Source: Nanobdellota archaeon (GTDB lineage: Archaea > Nanobdellota > Nanobdellia > Woesearchaeales > JAUYGA01). From it: a stretch of 15,076 nucleotides of DNA. This document shows positions 12,058 through 15,076 of this stretch, in pieces. The DNA lies in the NCBI GenBank assembly GCA_030690755.1, contig JAUYGA010000033.1, positions 1 through 15,076 on the forward strand, written 5' to 3'. Each line of letters starts with the position of its first letter. The stretch's first letter is position 1. The notes under the pieces were generated by a model. It had not been told where the DNA came from, ran no database searches, and saw only the letters and a list, made by a program, of their open reading frames with translations. The position numbers were made by a program, and so were the translations under genes.

Positions 12058-12678
12058 CAAAAATTCAGGATACAAAACGTTCGTTCGTTCCAAATATTCT
12101 TTTTGTTCTTCCATAAATTCTCTGCCTGTAATTTGACTATGACAGAGCATTTTCCAATGATGATTCAGAGTGTATTTATTATCGCCTTCCTTTATTGTTT
12201 GCGCTACTTGTTTTATAGAACCGCCTTTCTGCTCATAGATATCAACAATGTCTGCAACAACAGTAAGGAATGATTGAGCATATTCTTTAGATATTTTAAT
12301 TGATAATTTTCCAATGGAATTTTCCATCTGTTCTAAAATCGCTAGGCCACTCTCATCTTTTGAGGGGTCAGCAACATAACTGTTGATGAGCTCTTCCAAT
12401 GGTTTGTATTCTTCTTTTATTTTTTGTATTCCTTCTTTTAAAAATGGTTGAGGATTATTATAGCAGTCTTTGTTAAAATGATTATTCAGGTTTTGAAGTG
12501 ATTCAATTAACTGCATATTCTTCTCTTGTAAATCTTTTTTATTTTCGATACAGCTTTTAACACCATATAATCTCATTTGAATTTTGATTAAGTCGCCATT
12601 AAAATTAATATGATAATCAGACAATCCTTCCAAAAGTTGTTCTATTTGTGATAAATCATTCATCTTACAACCATTCAT
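12049..12678 (-). CDS. Hypothetical all-helical protein
   Basis: The protein has 209 residues from 12678, or 204 from the ATG at 12663, which follows the stop of the upstream gene by one base. Neither start has a strong ribosome site; CAGGA lies before 12678. The sequence is almost entirely helical and rich in Gln, Lys and Glu, with likely coiled-coil stretches near the N terminus (SQIEQLLEGL, then KKDLQEKNMQLIESLQNL) and no Cys/His metal pattern. No signal peptide or membrane segment is seen. I do not recognise the family. It overlaps the gene upstream and ends within the repeated 40-bp leader, so it is very likely co-transcribed with its neighbours. A structural or adaptor role is only a guess. 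Confidence 0.78.
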   Translation of the reverse strand: MNGCKMNDLSQIEQLLEGLSDYHINFNGDLIKIQMRLYGVKSCIENKKDLQEKNMQLIESLQNLNNHFNKDCYNNPQPFLKEGIQKIKEEYKPLEELINSYVADPSKDESGLAILEQMENSIGKLSIKISKEYAQSFLTVVADIVDIYEQKGGSIKQVAQTIKEGDNKYTLNHHWKMLCHSQITGREFMEEQKEYLERTNVLYPEFLKK

Positions 12679-13111
12679 TGTCCTGTTTTATCAGTCTTAT
12701 TTCCGAGACATATTGCTCTCCAATCACTATTTTTTGGATTTCAATCGTGTCTTCTAGGAATTCTAATCTCATATTGTCTGTATTGACAGCGCTAAACATC
12801 CTTTCAAGCGAGCCTTTTCTTGGAACATCTATTTTCCAATTTTCAACTGGGTGAAATATATCGCGTTGGGAATACTTATTTATCGGGCGATATTCAGTTG
12901 GAGCAATGTTGTTGTAAGAAACGCGAACAATTTCGCCTCTATGCAGTTCAAGAATTCCTCTTGCGGTTTCAGAAACATCTTTTCTTTCAAAGCCAAGATA
13001 CGCTCCACCGCAGCTTCCGAATCCCTTGAAGTCCTTGAAATGATCTGTAGTTGTTTCCACTGTCTGTTCAAGTCTGGCAAGTCCGCTTCTTGCTTTTGGT
13101 TCATCATTCAT
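12665..13111 (-). CDS. Hypothetical protein
   Basis: A 148-residue soluble protein with mixed helix and strand. After a polar N terminus there is a Gly-rich turn (FKGFGSCGGAYLGF), followed by a likely beta-rich half (GEIVRVSYNN, NWKIDVPRKG, RLEFLEDTIEIQKIVIGEQYVSEIRL). I do not recognise it. The ATG at 13111 has only a weak GGGATG upstream. A gap of 33 bases separates it from the preceding gene, the widest in the upper part of this run. Its stop overlaps or abuts the start of the next gene. No signal peptide or catalytic motif is visible. Confidence 0.75.
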   Translation of the reverse strand: MNDEPKARSGLARLEQTVETTTDHFKDFKGFGSCGGAYLGFERKDVSETARGILELHRGEIVRVSYNNIAPTEYRPINKYSQRDIFHPVENWKIDVPRKGSLERMFSAVNTDNMRLEFLEDTIEIQKIVIGEQYVSEIRLIKQDNEWL

Positions 13112-13144
13112 TTTTTCATCCCGCTTTGTCTTATTGTTTCCTTT

Positions 13145-13744
13145 TCAAATCTTTTCCTTAAGTATTCTGACGTAATAAAATCCCTGAGGAATTGCTTCTT
13201 TTGGGTTTTGTGATTCTGATTTTGCTCCAAGTAAGATTATTTTTTCAGAGCTCATTTTGTTGGAAGGAAAACCTAAATCATATTTCTGATTCATTTCTTT
13301 CACAGTATTCTCAAGCAGCCCTTCTTTTGATTCAAAAAATCTCGTCATATGCGACTCACTTAAGTGCGTATATTCTACTGACAGTTTATTGTAACGTGTC
13401 TCTCCACAAAAATTCAGCAGTCCTTGAGTGTCATCCATCTTTAAAGCATTGACAGAATTTACTCCTCTTGGAATTATGATTTTCTGCCCATCATAGCAAG
13501 GCCGAGGCCAGAATCTTATGGTTCCTTTTATAGGACCATCTTTTAGTTCTCCACTTAATATTCCCACATAATCAAGGGTTTTTCCTTCAGAAAATGCTAA
13601 TTCTGAATCAGAGCTTGCAAGCCCTATTCTTAATGGCGCTTGTGTAAACGGAACTACTAAAGTCGGTTTGCTGAATTCAAGCATTCCTTTTTCTTCTCCA
13701 AATGTTCCGACTTCAATTGTAAAGTTTGATGCTGTATACACCAT
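13145..13744 (-). CDS. Hypothetical protein
   Basis: A 199-residue protein. The start is firm: AGGAGG lies eight bases before the ATG at 13744, and the preceding gene stops one base away. The N-terminal two thirds look beta-rich (FTIEVGTFGEEKGMLEF, PTLVVPFTQAPLRIGL, GTIRFWPRP), the rest helical, ending in a strand (GFYYVRILKEK). There are two cysteines and no clear metal or nucleotide site. No signal peptide or membrane segment is seen. I do not recognise the family. Tight coupling to the methyltransferase-like gene suggests related function. Confidence 0.8.
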   Translation of the reverse strand: MVYTASNFTIEVGTFGEEKGMLEFSKPTLVVPFTQAPLRIGLASSDSELAFSEGKTLDYVGILSGELKDGPIKGTIRFWPRPCYDGQKIIIPRGVNSVNALKMDDTQGLLNFCGETRYNKLSVEYTHLSESHMTRFFESKEGLLENTVKEMNQKYDLGFPSNKMSSEKIILLGAKSESQNPKEAIPQGFYYVRILKEKI

Positions 13745-13745
13745 T

Positions 13746-14486
13746 TTATTTTCCTCCTGATTTTGAATAATTTGATGGTTGTAATTCTTTGTAAGCCATT
13801 ATGAAATGCTCTGAATCTGGCACAGATATTTGCGCATCATCTTTTGAATATATTTTAACAGAGAAATTATTTTCAGCGAGAACACTTGCAAAATCTAAAA
13901 CAAATAATTGCTTGATTGCGCTTAGCTTATTGACAGTTTTTGGTATGATTTTTCCTTCATAAAATTTGGATAATTCTAAGTTCTCAAGTTTGCCATTAAA
14001 TTTTATTATACCTGCAGGAAGACTGTTTTTGTATAAGGAGTAAAACAAAGGCTCAAGCCCGACAAAAAAAGTATTCTCTTTAAGCGCAGCATCTATTACT
14101 TTATATGTTACATCTAAATTTGTCCTGAAATTGATGAATGCTTTTGGTTTGTTCTTTTCATGAGGAGGAAGAAAACTCAAATCACTAAAATGAGCTTTTA
14201 TCATGTTCCACGGTTCTGCATGCTCTTCATTTGCATTAGGGTCTATGATATAAACTGATGATTTTTGAGCAATATATGTTACCGGAAGCGCTATTCTTGT
14301 GCCGCTACCTCCACCTATATCAAGCATGACAAAATCTTCTGATTCTCCAAGATACCTTTTTACTTTATTGTTAAATGAACTATGAGTTGCTTTTTCTTCA
14401 ATCCTGAAACTAGTGAAATCTGTTTGATTTTCATCGAGCAAAAAGTCGATTGTCCTTTCAGTCCATTCTTGCAATTTGGTATTCAT
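13746..14486 (-). CDS. SAM-dependent methyltransferase-like Rossmann protein
   Basis: A 246-residue protein. VMLDIGGGSGTR (53-64) fits motif I of class I SAM-dependent methyltransferases (D-x-G-x-G-x-G). VYIIDPN (Asp82) fits the acidic residue after strand 2 that binds the ribose hydroxyls. Later motifs are not clear, so the substrate is unknown, and a non-methylating Rossmann protein is possible. GAGAGGGC precedes the ATG at 14486. The gene overlaps the end of the transglycosylase gene by 29 bases and is followed by the next start after one base, so all three should be translated from one message. No signal peptide: it is cytosolic, unlike the usual site of action of its neighbour. Confidence 0.7.
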   Translation of the reverse strand: MNTKLQEWTERTIDFLLDENQTDFTSFRIEEKATHSSFNNKVKRYLGESEDFVMLDIGGGSGTRIALPVTYIAQKSSVYIIDPNANEEHAEPWNMIKAHFSDLSFLPPHEKNKPKAFINFRTNLDVTYKVIDAALKENTFFVGLEPLFYSLYKNSLPAGIIKFNGKLENLELSKFYEGKIIPKTVNKLSAIKQLFVLDFASVLAENNFSVKIYSKDDAQISVPDSEHFIMAYKELQPSNYSKSGGK

Positions 14487-15076
14487 TTGCCCTCTCTGAA
14501 TCAGCTATATTTTTTGATATTGAAACATTCTCAATGTTTCCGAACTGTTCAAGTTTTGATTGTATTGATTCTATTTTTTTACCATAAGCGACAATTCTAT
14601 TCCAATGTGTTTCAGTCTCAGCTAATTTGTGGTCATTCCAATTAACCCCATATTGTTCAATCAGTCTTTTTGTGGCTGTCGGCCCGCAATTATAAGCGCT
14701 TGCTGCAGCTTCTATCGGATTGAAACCTTTGCCGAGTTCTTTTGAATATCTGCTGAACTGGTCGAGAAGCAAGTCAAAATAAGCCATACTTACCTGAACT
14801 TGATAATCTGGATTGATTTTATATTTATCCTGGCTAGCATTATCTCCGACAAGAATCTTCAGAGTGCTTAATTTCTCTTTGAGATTACTGAACTTTTTTT
14901 GCTGATTCTTGTCAAGAACTGCTATCGAATCGTAAAACCTGACCATTCTTGAGGTCTCATCCATCTGTCTGTTTAATTCCTTAAATCCTATACTTGTCAT
15001 CTGCCCAAGGCCATATGCTCCTACAGGAGATTCTGCGCTTGTTTTGAAGTCAGATTCTGCTCCAAGAACAGCAGCA
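14458..15076 (-). CDS. Lytic transglycosylase (SLT-type) domain protein, 5' part beyond window
   Basis: The frame is open to the right edge and gives 205 visible residues. ESDFKTSAESPVGAYGLGQM at the edge matches the SLT motif E-S-x-F with S-x-x-G-A-x-G-L-x-Q; its Glu is the catalytic acid of these enzymes. Further on, INPDYQVQVSMAYFDLLLDQF and AAASAYNCGPTATKRL match the N-I-x-x-G-x-x-Y-L and A-A-Y-N-A-G-P motifs. The Met at 15000 lies inside the domain and is not a start. Such enzymes cut peptidoglycan, which archaea do not make. In archaea the domain may serve viral entry or exit, conjugation or attack on bacteria. The C-terminal part is helical. Any signal peptide would lie outside the window. 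The gene overlaps the methyltransferase-like gene by 29 bases. Confidence 0.85.
   Translation of the reverse strand, partial: AAVLGAESDFKTSAESPVGAYGLGQMTSIGFKELNRQMDETSRMVRFYDSIAVLDKNQQKKFSNLKEKLSTLKILVGDNASQDKYKINPDYQVQVSMAYFDLLLDQFSRYSKELGKGFNPIEAAASAYNCGPTATKRLIEQYGVNWNDHKLAETETHWNRIVAYGKKIESIQSKLEQFGNIENVSISKNIADSERANEYQIARMD

Noticed and set aside
14998..15000. Met codon at 15000 as the start of the transglycosylase gene
   Set aside because: The frame is open to the window edge and the upstream residues hold the catalytic ESxF motif, so this Met lies inside the domain.

Overview
The window looks like a chromosomal piece of an AT-rich archaeon, most likely of the DPANN type. The evidence is GatD (the archaeal Glu-tRNA(Gln) amidotransferase subunit), deoxyhypusine synthase (found only in archaea and eukaryotes), a Cdc48/VCP-type AAA+ ATPase, archaeal TATA-like promoters with a possible leaderless start, and oligo-T tracts instead of hairpin terminators. 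Lineage below archaea is inference.

Left part (1-8819, all minus strand). A secreted lipoprotein with an eight-cysteine cluster is cut by the left edge. GatD follows, then a NIF3/DUF34 metal protein, then cdc48. The cdc48 gene is unusual: two inteins, each with intact LAGLIDADG motifs, sit at the same structural position in the D1 and D2 ATPase domains. They turn an extein of about 760 residues into a precursor of 1692.

Middle (8820-10979). Two non-coding islands, visibly richer in G+C than their surroundings, flank a small SecB-like hypothetical gene. Each is closed by a long inverted repeat (8869-9063 and 9746-9892). I read them as candidate structured RNAs; a palindromic mobile element is the alternative. 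Deoxyhypusine synthase is the only convincing plus-strand gene.

Right part (11007-15076, all minus strand). A tightly packed run of mostly unrecognised genes enters from the right edge with a lytic transglycosylase (SLT) domain. It continues with a Rossmann methyltransferase-like protein and three hypothetical proteins. Next come a CheD-like Cys/His protein, apparently split over two ORFs joined by an ATGA overlap, and a final hypothetical gene. Stops and starts abut or overlap, so most of it is probably one transcript. Two of the genes carry an identical 40-bp leader that also encodes a nine-codon mini-ORF. A peptidoglycan-cleaving fold in an archaeal operon of unknown genes makes this the best candidate for an undescribed system, perhaps acting on a bacterial partner or virus-derived, but the sequence alone does not show its job.

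No tRNA, rRNA, CRISPR array or transposase was seen.
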